A stretch of 64,000 nt of DNA from positions 894,709 through 958,708 of the forward strand of contig RPFO01000131.1 of NCBI GenBank assembly GCA_009746045.1, given 5' to 3'. Made by a program: the position numbers and the translations under genes. Of the stretch, positions 46,302 through 55,193 are shown piece after piece. The stretch is from Mesostigma viride (lineage: Eukaryota; Streptophyta; Mesostigmatophyceae; Mesostigmatales; Mesostigmataceae). The notes under the pieces were generated by a model. The model saw nothing but the letters and a program-made list of their open reading frames with translations. It was not told the origin of the DNA and searched no databases. Numbering within the stretch: position 1 is the stretch's first letter; each line of letters starts with the position of its first letter.

Positions 46302-46736
46302 ATGCAACTCGAAAGTGTTATCAAGTCTCTTGCCGTGGGATCCGCGGCGCCCGTATCAATAGTACTTCCTCTTTACCTTGCAGCTATCCGCGCGCTTGTC
46401 ACGCCATCTAACACGGTCAGTTACGTGCACACCGAGTACGTCGTGTTTCTCGTCATCATAGCACTTGCACTAGGAAATTTGGCGGCCGTGCGTTGGTCGA
46501 GAGACTATCAAGAAAAATTCCCAACAGGCCGAAAGTTCCTAGCGGTCGGAGTCGTCGTCGGTTTAATCACGGGCTTGCTCGTTTCGACGTCCGGATTCAA
46601 CGGAATGTATTTCCCGTCTTGGGGCATTATCGCTCACGCCGCCAGTATAGCGGGTTTTATGGGGGTATACGCAACACTCTTCTTCTTTGTCGTGAAGCCT
46701 CTAGACTCTTTAATGGATCAAGTGTGCGCGTCTTAG
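46302..46736 (+). CDS. Four-TM membrane protein, 144 aa
   Basis: ATG 46302 follows an AT-rich leader (TTCAATTGCTAATAATAAACGG). Four hydrophobic segments are seen: APVSIVLPLYLAAIRALV, VVFLVIIALALGNLAAV, FLAVGVVVGLITGLLVS and IIAHAASIAGFMGVYATLFF. No signal for a specific transporter family. Likely a virion or host-membrane protein. Confidence 0.55.
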   Translation: MQLESVIKSLAVGSAAPVSIVLPLYLAAIRALVTPSNTVSYVHTEYVVFLVIIALALGNLAAVRWSRDYQEKFPTGRKFLAVGVVVGLITGLLVSTSGFNGMYFPSWGIIAHAASIAGFMGVYATLFFFVVKPLDSLMDQVCAS

Positions 46737-46759
46737 GGACATAAAAAAAGCTTATCACA

Positions 46760-47230
46760 ATGCAATGGTCCAAACCTCCAAGTAGAATGCAAGCCTTCAG
46801 GACGTTCGTATTGATCGCTGTATGCCGTCAACAGCGAGAGTCAAAGTGCAGTAAATGGCTTCGGAGCATCGAGGCCGAGCGCGGCATACGGATTCAACAC
46901 GCGGCTAATAAAGGCGAGAAACTCATCGTGACTCGAAACGGTCGAAAAGTCGCAGTTGACGGGTTCACGACAGATACGCGTCCTCCTACGGTGTTCGAAT
47001 ACCACGGAGACTTCTGGCACGGAAATCCTGACAAATACGACTTTTTTTCGATTCACCCTGTGAAAAAGTGTCTGAACGGCGAGCTCTACGTCCGTACAAA
47101 ACAAAAAGAACGCGAAATATTGAGCCTGGGTTACCAACTCGAAACGCGATGGGAATGCGAAGACGATGGAGAATCTCCGCCGGAATGGGAAGTGCCAGAG
47201 GTACATCCGTTCCAAAAGAAATTGTATTAG
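46760..47230 (+). CDS. Vsr/type II restriction-like endonuclease fold protein, 156 aa
   Basis: ATG 46760 follows a poly-A-rich leader. The core has CSKWLRSIEAERGIRIQHA, VDGFTTDTRPPTVFEYHGDF with WHGNPDKY, then LYVRTKQKEREILSLGYQL. The D-G-[FY]...(V/I)FEYHG-D-x-WHGNP pattern is characteristic of a giant-virus endonuclease family related to very-short-patch-repair nucleases: the Asp and the FEYHGDFWHG segment are the active-site region. It may act in repair or in host-DNA restriction. Confidence 0.6.
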   Translation: MQWSKPPSRMQAFRTFVLIAVCRQQRESKCSKWLRSIEAERGIRIQHAANKGEKLIVTRNGRKVAVDGFTTDTRPPTVFEYHGDFWHGNPDKYDFFSIHPVKKCLNGELYVRTKQKEREILSLGYQLETRWECEDDGESPPEWEVPEVHPFQKKLY

Positions 47231-47243
47231 AATAGTGATAAAG

Positions 47244-47945
47244 ATGTCCACTTCATATTGCAACGCTCCTTCATCCCGTTCGGAAAGCTACATCGGGGCC
47301 CGTGAGCGCCCTCAAGTGTTTCCCGACCTGTGCGCTGACCCTGAATTTGAGTCGCTTCGTTCCGCCCAGCAACTTGGTACCGAAACGAAAATCATCCCAT
47401 CGGACGAGTACGACACGGCCTATGGTATAGACACTCGTGCAGCTCCTCGTCTTTCGCAGCACGGGAGCGGTTTCGACGCTCAAATGCAATTCGCCATGGA
47501 CTTAATGCCGACCAAGGAAGATGTCATTAGTGCGATGCTCAAGCAGTCCGAGGGGGTCTTGGCCGTGACTAGCAACCGCAAGGACCTGCCTTTTCAGGGT
47601 ATTCAAACGTTGAGGGAGTACATTCCGGCACCAATGAATTTCGGTATGTTCGGTCAAATGAATCTTGCCTCAACCGGGGCCTTCGGAAGCATCAAGATTG
47701 ACGATAGTCTAATGTGTACTTGCGGCGGCGCGGCTCCTGCCTCGCAGTTCACTCCGCCGCCAACGATGGCGTTTGATCCCCGCTATCAGACTCCGACGTG
47801 GGGCGAGGACTCGGGAATCCAGACTTTCTCAATGCCCCCGGTCACTTCCACTCAATCTCTTGGGATGACGGGTGAATCCACGCGCCCGGCTCCAAACACG
47901 TTTTATGGCGCGCCAGGCCATAACTCGGAGTTGACGTCTCTGTAG
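47244..47945 (+). CDS. Hypothetical viral protein, probably structural, 233 aa
   Basis: ATG 47244 (MSTSYCNAPSSRSESYIGAR). The C-terminal half is Pro/Ser/Thr/Gly-rich and low in complexity (ASQFTPPPTMAFDPRYQTPT), with a CTCGG motif. No domain recognised. The composition suggests a virion-associated or disordered protein. Confidence 0.5.
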   Translation: MSTSYCNAPSSRSESYIGARERPQVFPDLCADPEFESLRSAQQLGTETKIIPSDEYDTAYGIDTRAAPRLSQHGSGFDAQMQFAMDLMPTKEDVISAMLKQSEGVLAVTSNRKDLPFQGIQTLREYIPAPMNFGMFGQMNLASTGAFGSIKIDDSLMCTCGGAAPASQFTPPPTMAFDPRYQTPTWGEDSGIQTFSMPPVTSTQSLGMTGESTRPAPNTFYGAPGHNSELTSL

Positions 47946-48006
47946 AAATTAGGTTCGCCCTGTGCGTTGGTAATTAAATAGTCTCAAAAAGTGAGACGCA
48001 AGTACA

Positions 48007-48498
48007 ATGGATGGAGCGGTGGAGTTTGAAGGGTGGCGAAACAAGATGCGTTCCATGACAACTGAGTTCATTGAGATCGATGACGCTTTGAAATCTTCTT
48101 CGAAGGATCTCGCCCCCTTGCGCAAGAAGAGAAAGTCTCTTCAAGGTGACATCTTGACTGCGATGTTAAGCGCTGGAGTTGACGCTTGTAACATCTCAGG
48201 CCGGGATGACAAGCTTCTTGTGAAGACGCGGAAGAAGCGGGTGCCTCTTAAGGAGGTCATCCAAGAGCGGATGATTGCCTTCTTCAATGGCGACGAGGAG
48301 AAAGCGGAGGCTTGCATCTCCCATATACTTTCTCCTGTCGTGGAGGAAGTCAAGGCTTTGTGTCGCGTCTCGAATAAGAAGAAGAGTCCCGGTAAACAGA
48401 AGAAGGAGAAGGAAACGGAGGGAGAAGAGGAAGAGATGGATCAAGAAGAAGAAGAGGCTGACGGAGAGGATGTCGAGGAAACCGAACCTGCTGATTGA
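48007..48498 (+). CDS. NCLDV helical protein (DUF5760-like), 163 aa
   Basis: ATG 48007 (MDGAVEFEGWRNKMRSMTTE). A helical region with LRKKRKSLQGDILTAMLSAG leads to KTRKKRVPLKEVIQERMIAF, then a very acidic tail (EGEEEEMDQEEEEADGEDVE). The basic-helix-plus-acidic-tail layout is recurrent in giant-virus proteins that I know only by family number; the exact family is uncertain. Its 3' end overlaps the antisense 66-aa ORF. Confidence 0.45.
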   Translation: MDGAVEFEGWRNKMRSMTTEFIEIDDALKSSSKDLAPLRKKRKSLQGDILTAMLSAGVDACNISGRDDKLLVKTRKKRVPLKEVIQERMIAFFNGDEEKAEACISHILSPVVEEVKALCRVSNKKKSPGKQKKEKETEGEEEEMDQEEEEADGEDVEETEPAD

Positions 48499-48641
48499 GA
48501 GAATTCGTCTCGAATTTCAGCCACAAAAAAACGAACACCTAGTTCTGGGTGGTCGTAATACGAACCATAGGCGTCGATAAATTCGCCCGACCAAGGCAGC
48601 ACTGCTAAGTTGTTGTGCTCCGGGTGCCAAAAAGAATCCAT
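48441..48641 (-). CDS. Small hypothetical protein, 66 aa
   Basis: ATG 48641 (MDSFWHPEHNNLAVLPWSGE, then DAYGSYYDHPELGVRFFVAE) reads like a real small protein. An AT-rich leader precedes it (TTCATTTTAATAGTTC on the minus strand). The Ser-rich C-terminus overlaps the 3' end of the preceding gene by 58 bp. Confidence 0.4.
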   Translation of the reverse strand: MDSFWHPEHNNLAVLPWSGEFIDAYGSYYDHPELGVRFFVAEIRDEFSQSAGSVSSTSSPSASSSS

Positions 48642-48726
48642 CTTTGAACTATTAAAATGAATAAAAAACTCGTTCGTTCTATTGTCTCAAAATAAAACCC
48701 CCGCTGCTTGTAGCTCTATCCAAAAA

Positions 48727-49593
48727 ATGGATTACGCCGAGTCGTCAAAGACGATTCAAATATCAGCAGAAGATTTGCAATGCCACGTTTGCATGGGTGT
48801 GCTTTCGTCACCTGTCGCTCTTCAATGTCGTACGAGGACGGAAGGGGGGAAGTGCGAGGCGGTGGTGTGTCAGAAACCTTGTTTGAGGGATTTGGTATAT
48901 AGACAAAAGCAAAGGGGAGGGTTGGTGGCAAGCACAAGTGGGAAGTGCATTCTCTGCCGCGCCCCGTGGCCTCGATACAAATTTGAGCACCTTGTAACGC
49001 TCGGTAGGGTGACGTCGTTGGTTCGTCGCAAATGCACGAACTGGATTCGCGGTTGCGCGTTCGAAGGTTCGGCGGATGAAGTTCAACTTCACTCCAAGAA
49101 CGGCGGATGTAATCACGACCTCGTGGTTTGTCCTAATCAGACGCACGGGTGCACAATTTCTGTGCAAAGAAAGGACTTGCTGCAACACAAGGCGGAATGC
49201 GCTTACTTCCCATGTCGTTTTTTCTTGGAGGGGAGTGGATGCAAGCACGTAGGGTCGAAACTCGACGTTGTCGCACACGAGACAGCGTGCTGTTTCGCAA
49301 CCCAGGCCTGCAAGTCGCTCGTTAGCAACGCTCGAATCAACTACGGAATCTGGACGATCGCTAATGAGAACAATTCGTATCGCTGGGATCTTTGCGAGAC
49401 TGGAAAAGACTACATAAAACTGCCCGAGGAGCAAGAAGAATCGGACGAAGAATCTGACGAAGGCGACGAAGGTGTCACCGAGGAAGAAGAACCTGCTTCC
49501 GAAAGCGGCGTCTTGGAGGTGACGCACACTTCCAACCGCTCGGAGGTCCCTGCTCGTTCTTTCATTTCCATCGAAAACGTGCGGCTACATTGA
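48727..49593 (+). CDS. RING/TRAF-type zinc finger protein, 288 aa
   Basis: ATG 48727 (MDYAESSKTIQISAEDLQCH). A degenerate RING begins at CHVCMGVLSSPVALQC and closes with CILCRAPWP. TRAF-type fingers follow: CTNWIRGCAFEG...H-x-x-x-x-GCNH, CPNQTHGCTISVQRKDLLQH and ECAYFPCRFFLEGSGC. An acidic tail ends the protein. This RING-plus-TRAF layout is that of ubiquitin E3 ligases of the SIAH/TRAF kind; NCLDVs carry several. The target is unknown. Confidence 0.7.
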   Translation: MDYAESSKTIQISAEDLQCHVCMGVLSSPVALQCRTRTEGGKCEAVVCQKPCLRDLVYRQKQRGGLVASTSGKCILCRAPWPRYKFEHLVTLGRVTSLVRRKCTNWIRGCAFEGSADEVQLHSKNGGCNHDLVVCPNQTHGCTISVQRKDLLQHKAECAYFPCRFFLEGSGCKHVGSKLDVVAHETACCFATQACKSLVSNARINYGIWTIANENNSYRWDLCETGKDYIKLPEEQEESDEESDEGDEGVTEEEEPASESGVLEVTHTSNRSEVPARSFISIENVRLH

Positions 49594-50675
49594 TGGACTC
49601 CGTAGAGGCGTGGCAACTTGTTGTCGACAAGCTTCCTGTCGACGACGTCATCAATGTCGCCGAGGCGTTAAAGGGAAACGATGCATTATATACGATGGCA
49701 GTCAAAGAGCACGAATTTAGAGTGAATAAGATTCGAGACCACCTTTCAGGCGATTTCGAGAGACTGAAAGAGACAATACGCGCGAGCTCCAACGCGGAAG
49801 ATTGCCTCGTCGCCCTAAAAACAAAGCTCGACCTGTTTTACGAGTCCGAGTGCATTCCTCTCGGATGCTCGAAATTCAAAGAGAGAGACGTTGCATACGC
49901 TTTCATCGTAACAAAGGCCAGTGTTTCTGAAGACGTCGAATCTAGGTTCTCGGAAGACCATTTGCACGCCGCGAGGACAATCCTCGGTGTCCTCAACGAA
50001 GATTCGGACGCCGACAATACCAAGGAGATGTCTGCATTAGTTCGTGCAGCGCACATGGCCGGTGTTCGAGATCACTCGGGCAGAGTCGAAGTTCTCGCCT
50101 GGATAATGATGGACGCGCTGGGCATCGATATGGGCTCGTTTTTTCTTCTCTGCATTTCGGTTTTTCTGAACATGTATGACGAAGCGGACGTGGCACAGCG
50201 CGTTCGGTTCTTGTATCGCTGCTCTCCTGGCGTTGCGGCACTCGCGTACGTCTGTCACGTGCCTGTTCTTGCGACGTGTCGGGATTCGGTTCAACGCATC
50301 GTCGACCGCGGAAGGTCTGACGTGAATAACAAGCGGAAGTCGAATTTCCGGAAGGACACGGCCATCAAGATGATGAAAGGCAACTCTTTGTACTTCATTC
50401 TTCGGCGTTCATGTAATGCGGATTACAACGCCATTCGCACAGGACAATTCTCGAACTTCCAAGTGTTTCGAAAGCACGCCCTGGAAAACGTGAAGAGGCA
50501 GCTCGACAAATACGAGCGCAGACTTCTGGGTGTGCGCAATTCGTTTTTGAAAAAAACATCGGCAAAAATGGTTCACGCGGCCTTCGACGCAGACAAAATG
50601 ATCTGGCGTACTTTGGGGCGTCCAAATGGTCACGGCGGTTACAGGGCCATGTTAGGACAAAGACTTCAACCTTGA
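49593..50675 (+). CDS. Hypothetical viral protein, 360 aa
   Basis: The ATG at 49593 overlaps the previous stop (TGATGG), as in coupled or tightly packed genes. The N-terminus (MDSVEAWQLVVDKLPVDDVI, then NVAEALKGNDALYTMAV) resembles an F-box-like helical opening but weakly. The rest is helical with no motif seen. Followed closely by a convergent membrane protein ORF. Confidence 0.55.
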   Translation: MDSVEAWQLVVDKLPVDDVINVAEALKGNDALYTMAVKEHEFRVNKIRDHLSGDFERLKETIRASSNAEDCLVALKTKLDLFYESECIPLGCSKFKERDVAYAFIVTKASVSEDVESRFSEDHLHAARTILGVLNEDSDADNTKEMSALVRAAHMAGVRDHSGRVEVLAWIMMDALGIDMGSFFLLCISVFLNMYDEADVAQRVRFLYRCSPGVAALAYVCHVPVLATCRDSVQRIVDRGRSDVNNKRKSNFRKDTAIKMMKGNSLYFILRRSCNADYNAIRTGQFSNFQVFRKHALENVKRQLDKYERRLLGVRNSFLKKTSAKMVHAAFDADKMIWRTLGRPNGHGGYRAMLGQRLQP

Positions 50676-50923
50676 AGCTTTTTTTTCTGTTGAACAATGA
50701 GACCCTCTGAATTAGGTGCTGTGACAGCAACAAGTACCACTATACAAGTAGCCAGTAGCGCAACTTCCCATCGTTTGGATGCTACAAATGTGACGCTGAA
50801 CAGAACTAAAAGCTTTACCCAAGTCTGTTCGATATCAAACTCGTTTATGATAACGTAACCGCCTGCAGTTGAGAATACGGAACAAACGGCAGAAAGAATC
50901 TGGGTTACCTTTTCAAAATCCAT
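50666..50923 (-). CDS. Small two-TM membrane protein, 85 aa
   Basis: ATG 50923 (MDFEKVTQILSAVCSVFSTA). Hydrophobic stretches VCSVFSTAGGYVII, WVKLLVLFSVTFVASK and VALLATCIVVLVAVTA are seen. It overlaps the end of the previous gene by 10 bp. Function unknown. Confidence 0.5.
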   Translation of the reverse strand: MDFEKVTQILSAVCSVFSTAGGYVIINEFDIEQTWVKLLVLFSVTFVASKRWEVALLATCIVVLVAVTAPNSEGLIVQQKKKLQG

Positions 50924-51109
50924 CGACGATTATCTGTCTTAAACTATCATTTAATAAAAATCGCGATCTCTGTTTCGTCAATATATTTCTGACGTCACCA
51001 ACTTTTGGACGGACTCCGAGACGTTACCATGACCCATAGAAAAATAGCATGATAAAGAAGGTTGGTCATGAAAAAAATCTCGCCGTCATCACGCGAGAGC
51101 CTTTCTGCC

Positions 51110-53305
51110 ATGGACACCACCAGAAAACGATCACGTTTTTTGGACGACCAGGCAGAAGATGAAGACGGCGAAGAAGAGTCCGGGGATGAAGACAACGTTG
51201 ACGTCCCTAACACGCAAGACCAGGACTTTTTGGACGATGCTCCAGTGTCTGAACGCGAAGGGCCGCATCCGGGAGCGATGATGTCTGATGACGAATACCC
51301 TCCTACACAAAGACATCCTCCTGAAGAGCCAGGAATGGATTTGGGTGGTGGCGACAATGATGAGTGTGTCCGTTTCCGGAGAGATCTCGGAGGGGAAGAA
51401 GGTCTCGTAAATTTTGCCGGAACGATCAGCGCCATGACAAACGACGAGGTCCGGCGCCTTGTGAAGGTTGCTGAGGAGGGACTCGCGAAAGCCTCTATGG
51501 AAGACGTGCTAGCGGATATTTTCGACCTCGCGAACCGTCAAGATCGTCACGACAATCTCATGGCCGACTGCTGGAAACGCGTCGACGAAGGGGGCATCAC
51601 GCTGTACGGCGACATCGATGCGCGCTACGTGCGTTCTCTCACCCGAGTCACACTGATCTTCGGGCTCGTAGACGAGCGCGTTCTAGAGGACCTCCGCCCT
51701 GTGATGAATCAGTGTATCTGGCGCCTGTTTTCTACCGCAGAGTGTATTTCGTGCGCTATCAAGAGCAAGCTTCCTCCGGAGGATCTGCAAGGCCTTCCGA
51801 GTCTCATTTCTCGCGTCTTGTCGCTCCCCAAGCAGCTCAACGAGTTTCAGTGTCTCATCCTCGTGTTGACGATGCGGTGGAGTATGCAAGGACTCCGAAA
51901 GGGCGTTGACGAGACGGATGACGGCGTTTATAAGCGCGAATACACGCAGGATGGACACGACACGCATTTCTGGACGCGAATCGGGTCTGTTGAGCAATGG
52001 GTGAGCAAGGAGTGCGACCTCGTGCGCACAGGCGCCTGGGGTCTGGCCAGCCGAGATGGAGGCGCACGCAAGAGGGTCGCGGACTGGATCATTTCGTCTT
52101 CGGAGACGGATTTCGCCTGCGTGCCCCGTGACCGGCACGTGTTTGCGTTCCGGAACGGGATTTACAAGTCGGACGAGGACCGATTTTTCAAGTATCCCGC
52201 CCTCGAGCTGCCGCAGAACGTCGGGGCCTGCCGCTTTTTTGCGGACGTCGACATGGACGAGAGTCTTTTCGAGGACGACGAGTTCAAGGGCGATTTCGAC
52301 GACGGTGGTTGGTTTAACATCCCCACCGAGTCCGTAAGCGTTGTCCTCGACGATCAAGATTTCGCCGAGGATGTTCAGCGCCCTTACTGGGCCCTCGCGG
52401 TGGGAAGGATGCTGTACAGCCTGAAGGAGATGGACCGTTTTGAAGTGATGGTCTTCCTGAAAGGCATCGCAGGTTCGGGGAAATCGACGCTAGTTCGAAT
52501 CATCGAGTGCATCTACGGGCAGGAAGCGGGAGTTCTTTCGAACAACATCGAACCCCTTTTCGGGCTCGCCCAACTCAAGGACAAGTACGTCATCGTCAGC
52601 TACGAGCTCAACGACAAATGGGCGCTCACGCAGTCGGACTGGCTTTCGCTCGTCAGCGGGGAGACAATGTCGCTCGCCGAGAAGCACAAACGGGCAGCGC
52701 GTGTCATCTGGAAAGCCCCTTTCATGGCCGCCGGCAACAGGCTTTTTTGTCAAGCGGACAATGCGAACCAGATCACGCGGCGTCTCATCCTTTTCCCGTT
52801 CGACAACAAGCCTAAAGGTGACGTCGATGTGCTCTTGGAAGAGAAAACCGCGCGCAACATCGGTCGAATCATCGTCAAGGGCAACCGCGCATACCTCTCT
52901 CTTGTTCGCAAAGTGGGCACGGGCGCGCTGATCGAGCATCTCCCGGAATGGTTCATTGACTGCAGGCGGCGAGCACAGGAGGCGTCTAACCCTCTCTACA
53001 CCTTCCTGAACAACGTGTCCTGGGTCGAAGTGGACTTGGCCCACAACTACTGTCCATGGGAGGAGTTTCAGAAGCGGTTTAATGATTGGAACCGGCAACG
53101 CGACCCTCGTTCCCGGATTGTATTCGAAGAGGACTTCTACAAGCACGTGTTCACCGAGTTTAAGCTCAAGCTCGTCTTCCAGAAGGTGTGGAAGGTGTAT
53201 CCTCTCGACCAGGAAGGGACGGACCGCCCAACCAAGAAGCGGGCTTTCTGGCTCTATGGCGTGGACTTCGCGAACGAGAATGCAACCCCGCCTGATGTAG
53301 AATAA
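51110..53305 (+). CDS. D5-like superfamily 3 helicase, 731 aa
   Basis: ATG 51110 (MDTTRKRSRFLDDQAEDEDG) is likely; an in-frame ATG at 51068 would add 14 residues. Acidic N-terminus, then a D5 N-terminal region. Walker A is GIAGSGKST near residue 452; ELNDKW is the likely Walker B region; ETMSLAEKHKRA and APFMAAGNR follow (sensor and C motif). The protein should unwind DNA at the replication fork as a hexameric D5/SF3 helicase. The primase domain often fused to D5 is absent: it is a separate gene at 61714-63174. Confidence 0.88.
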   Translation: MDTTRKRSRFLDDQAEDEDGEEESGDEDNVDVPNTQDQDFLDDAPVSEREGPHPGAMMSDDEYPPTQRHPPEEPGMDLGGGDNDECVRFRRDLGGEEGLVNFAGTISAMTNDEVRRLVKVAEEGLAKASMEDVLADIFDLANRQDRHDNLMADCWKRVDEGGITLYGDIDARYVRSLTRVTLIFGLVDERVLEDLRPVMNQCIWRLFSTAECISCAIKSKLPPEDLQGLPSLISRVLSLPKQLNEFQCLILVLTMRWSMQGLRKGVDETDDGVYKREYTQDGHDTHFWTRIGSVEQWVSKECDLVRTGAWGLASRDGGARKRVADWIISSSETDFACVPRDRHVFAFRNGIYKSDEDRFFKYPALELPQNVGACRFFADVDMDESLFEDDEFKGDFDDGGWFNIPTESVSVVLDDQDFAEDVQRPYWALAVGRMLYSLKEMDRFEVMVFLKGIAGSGKSTLVRIIECIYGQEAGVLSNNIEPLFGLAQLKDKYVIVSYELNDKWALTQSDWLSLVSGETMSLAEKHKRAARVIWKAPFMAAGNRLFCQADNANQITRRLILFPFDNKPKGDVDVLLEEKTARNIGRIIVKGNRAYLSLVRKVGTGALIEHLPEWFIDCRRRAQEASNPLYTFLNNVSWVEVDLAHNYCPWEEFQKRFNDWNRQRDPRSRIVFEEDFYKHVFTEFKLKLVFQKVWKVYPLDQEGTDRPTKKRAFWLYGVDFANENATPPDVE

Positions 53306-53338
53306 TGTAAATTCTATTCTCGCTATATGAATTAATAC

Positions 53339-53623
53339 ATGACATCGATTGCACTTGTTCATCCTCATTGGCATCGCCCGAGAATGGCTTATGCGCCAAT
53401 TCCGAAACCCCAACCACCCCCAACGGGCGAGTTTGGAGGGGTAAACTATAGAGAGCCGGCTCCGGCTGTAAGAGGGATGTGCGCATATGCGAATAAAACG
53501 TTCTGTCAATTGGGATTGGAGAAATGCTCTCCCATGGGCGCATTGGAGTTTTTTAATACGTTTTTATTAGGATTGGTACTTCTCTGGGTGTTGGAGCTTG
53601 CAATTGAGTCAAGAAAGTTTTGA
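53339..53623 (+). CDS. Small protein with one C-terminal TM, 94 aa
   Basis: ATG 53339 (MTSIALVHPHWHRPRMAYAP) with a Pro-rich segment. The C-terminus is a membrane anchor (FNTFLLGLVLLWVLELAI) ending in ESRKF. Function unknown; perhaps a virion membrane protein. It overlaps the convergent 53609-53995 gene by 15 bp. Confidence 0.5.
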   Translation: MTSIALVHPHWHRPRMAYAPIPKPQPPPTGEFGGVNYREPAPAVRGMCAYANKTFCQLGLEKCSPMGALEFFNTFLLGLVLLWVLELAIESRKF

Positions 53624-53995
53624 TAAATTAAATCGAACTCTGCGAGTTGCGTCCAACACTTGCTGGGACTGAACTGGCTTGGGTTTACTTAAATTAGCAT
53701 TTTTCTTAGGAATCGCTCCCCACTCCATGTATAGATGACTCGTTCCAACTATTTTTACACGAAATCCTTTTTTCGCGAATGACTTGCCAACGTGCCGTAC
53801 GACCTTTTGCACATCGTATATAGGCATCCCGAACTGGTACGTCGGCACTGCATACAACAAGGACGTATGGCCTTGAGAAGCAGTAGAACGAATGCAGTTT
53901 TCTACCGCTCTAGAAATCTTATCCTCAACAATTCGTGAACCGGCTTGTGATGCTTTTACGAGGTCGTACGCGCTGCTCGCCGTTAGTCGAGACAT
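53609..53995 (-). CDS. NCLDV conserved small protein, 128 aa
   Basis: ATG 53995 (MSRLTASSAYDLVKASQAGS) is chosen because upstream codons in the same frame lie in the divergent gene's start region. YAVPTYQFGMPIYDVQKVVR, GKSFAKKGFRVKI and SHLYMEWGAIP form a pattern (Y-x-VP...G-x-P-x-YD...V-x-x-x-V-x-x-x-L-x-x-x-GF-x-V...I-x-W) recurrent in giant-virus proteins of unknown function. The family number is not recalled with certainty. Confidence 0.5.
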   Translation of the reverse strand: MSRLTASSAYDLVKASQAGSRIVEDKISRAVENCIRSTASQGHTSLLYAVPTYQFGMPIYDVQKVVRHVGKSFAKKGFRVKIVGTSHLYMEWGAIPKKNANLSKPKPVQSQQVLDATRRVRFNLSKLS

Positions 53996-54031
53996 AAACT
54001 TCTCGCTCTTGTATACTATTCTGGGGAATAA

Positions 54032-54496
54032 ATGGATTCCGACAACGCCCCGCCTGCCTCTACTGCGCTCGTAGCACTGAGGTCTCAAGAAGGGCTTTTT
54101 ATTGTAGATTTCCCGTACGAATGGTCATGGACAAGCGTCGAGAAGTACATTCCTTCTCCCAAAATCTTAGACATACTGATGCCTTCTGGAGGCGTTCCGT
54201 ATCGAGGTAGAAGCGTTTCCGTATACTCTTCCGATACAAATGCATCTGATGGACAAATAAACAAAACGGCCTCCCTTATTCTAGGCGAAACAGTGTTTCA
54301 AGACGTTTTATTCTTGAAAACGGAAGACGGCGATGAGTCAATGACTAAGACTCACAGATTCACATCCGAAAATGTGATGTACATGCTCAGACTTCCTAAA
54401 CAAGAATGGGTCGACCGCTTGTGCAGAGAAAACGAGGTTACGGGTAGATTCGGATCTTTACTCGACCGGCTCCAGAGTTGGAGCTCCGCCCTCTAG
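54032..54496 (+). CDS. Hypothetical viral protein, 154 aa
   Basis: ATG 54032 (MDSDNAPPASTALVALRSQE), divergent from 53609-53995 with a 36-bp gap. Predicted alpha/beta. VLFLKTEDGDESMTKTHRFT and RLPKQEWVDRLC are the only features of note. No family recognised. Its 3' end overlaps the convergent 54458-55156 gene by 39 bp. Confidence 0.55.
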   Translation: MDSDNAPPASTALVALRSQEGLFIVDFPYEWSWTSVEKYIPSPKILDILMPSGGVPYRGRSVSVYSSDTNASDGQINKTASLILGETVFQDVLFLKTEDGDESMTKTHRFTSENVMYMLRLPKQEWVDRLCRENEVTGRFGSLLDRLQSWSSAL

Positions 54497-55156
54497 CACA
54501 ATGGAGTGGGGAATGGCACCTTCTTGTACGTCCCCAGCCTCGCCCTTCGCGGCGTTATCACGGCTCTCCTGGATTCTTTGCTGGTTGAACTCCTTCGTCT
54601 TTAAACGATCCGTGTGATACTTCTCCATGATCTTCTCCAGCCTCTGGTCAACATATCGGTGCTTGATTCCAGCGCGAAGATCATCGGGAACAGGCATCAC
54701 GAGCCAATTGTACATCGAAACTACAAAAATGTCGAAATTAGGATCGTTCTCCATCAACTTCCCGGCGTGCTCTTCCGCTGCTTCGATCGTGTCAAAAACC
54801 CCGCGAATTTTGATCGCGATATGAGTCGCGTTAGGAGGGGCCACAAAACTGATCACGGCGAGCTTTTGGCTTGATACTTGCAAGTTCTCCGGGTCCTCCT
54901 TCGCATCAACGGCCACCTGCTTCTTGACAACCTCGGGATCAACTGAAAGTGCAGGCTTGTCAGTATGAGGAGCTAGCGACATGTCTGGTTCAATCACCGT
55001 TGGAATCGCAGACGCGGTAGAAGTTCCGCCATCGGTTACGACGCGAGCAGGCATGGCACCCGTTTGTTGATACTCCAAGTGTTCCTCCTCAGTCAAAACG
55101 ATAGGAGCGCCGAGACTGACGTTCATCAACTTACCGCAATGAGCCGAGGAGTCCAT
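54458..55156 (-). CDS. NCLDV conserved protein (DUF5832-like), 232 aa
   Basis: ATG 55156 (MDSSAHCGKLMNVSLGAPIV). The middle is a Pro/Asp-rich linker. The conserved piece is AIKIRGVFDTIEAAEEHAGK, DPNFDIFVVSMYNWLVMPVP, then a helical tail RYVDQRLEKIMEKYHTDRLK. This pattern (K-x-RG-x-F-D-x-x-x-E-A...D-x-x-FD-x-x-V-x-x-x-x-W) is widely present in NCLDVs, with no assigned role. Confidence 0.6.
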   Translation of the reverse strand: MDSSAHCGKLMNVSLGAPIVLTEEEHLEYQQTGAMPARVVTDGGTSTASAIPTVIEPDMSLAPHTDKPALSVDPEVVKKQVAVDAKEDPENLQVSSQKLAVISFVAPPNATHIAIKIRGVFDTIEAAEEHAGKLMENDPNFDIFVVSMYNWLVMPVPDDLRAGIKHRYVDQRLEKIMEKYHTDRLKTKEFNQQRIQESRDNAAKGEAGDVQEGAIPHSIVLEGGAPTLEPVE

Positions 55157-55193
55157 TTGACGTCGTGTTGATATATTCTTCTTGTCAAAATTA

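Noticed and set aside
49410-49616. 68-aa minus-strand Ser-rich ORF
   Set aside because: Antisense of the acidic tail of the RING/TRAF gene; Ser runs come from Glu/Asp codons.
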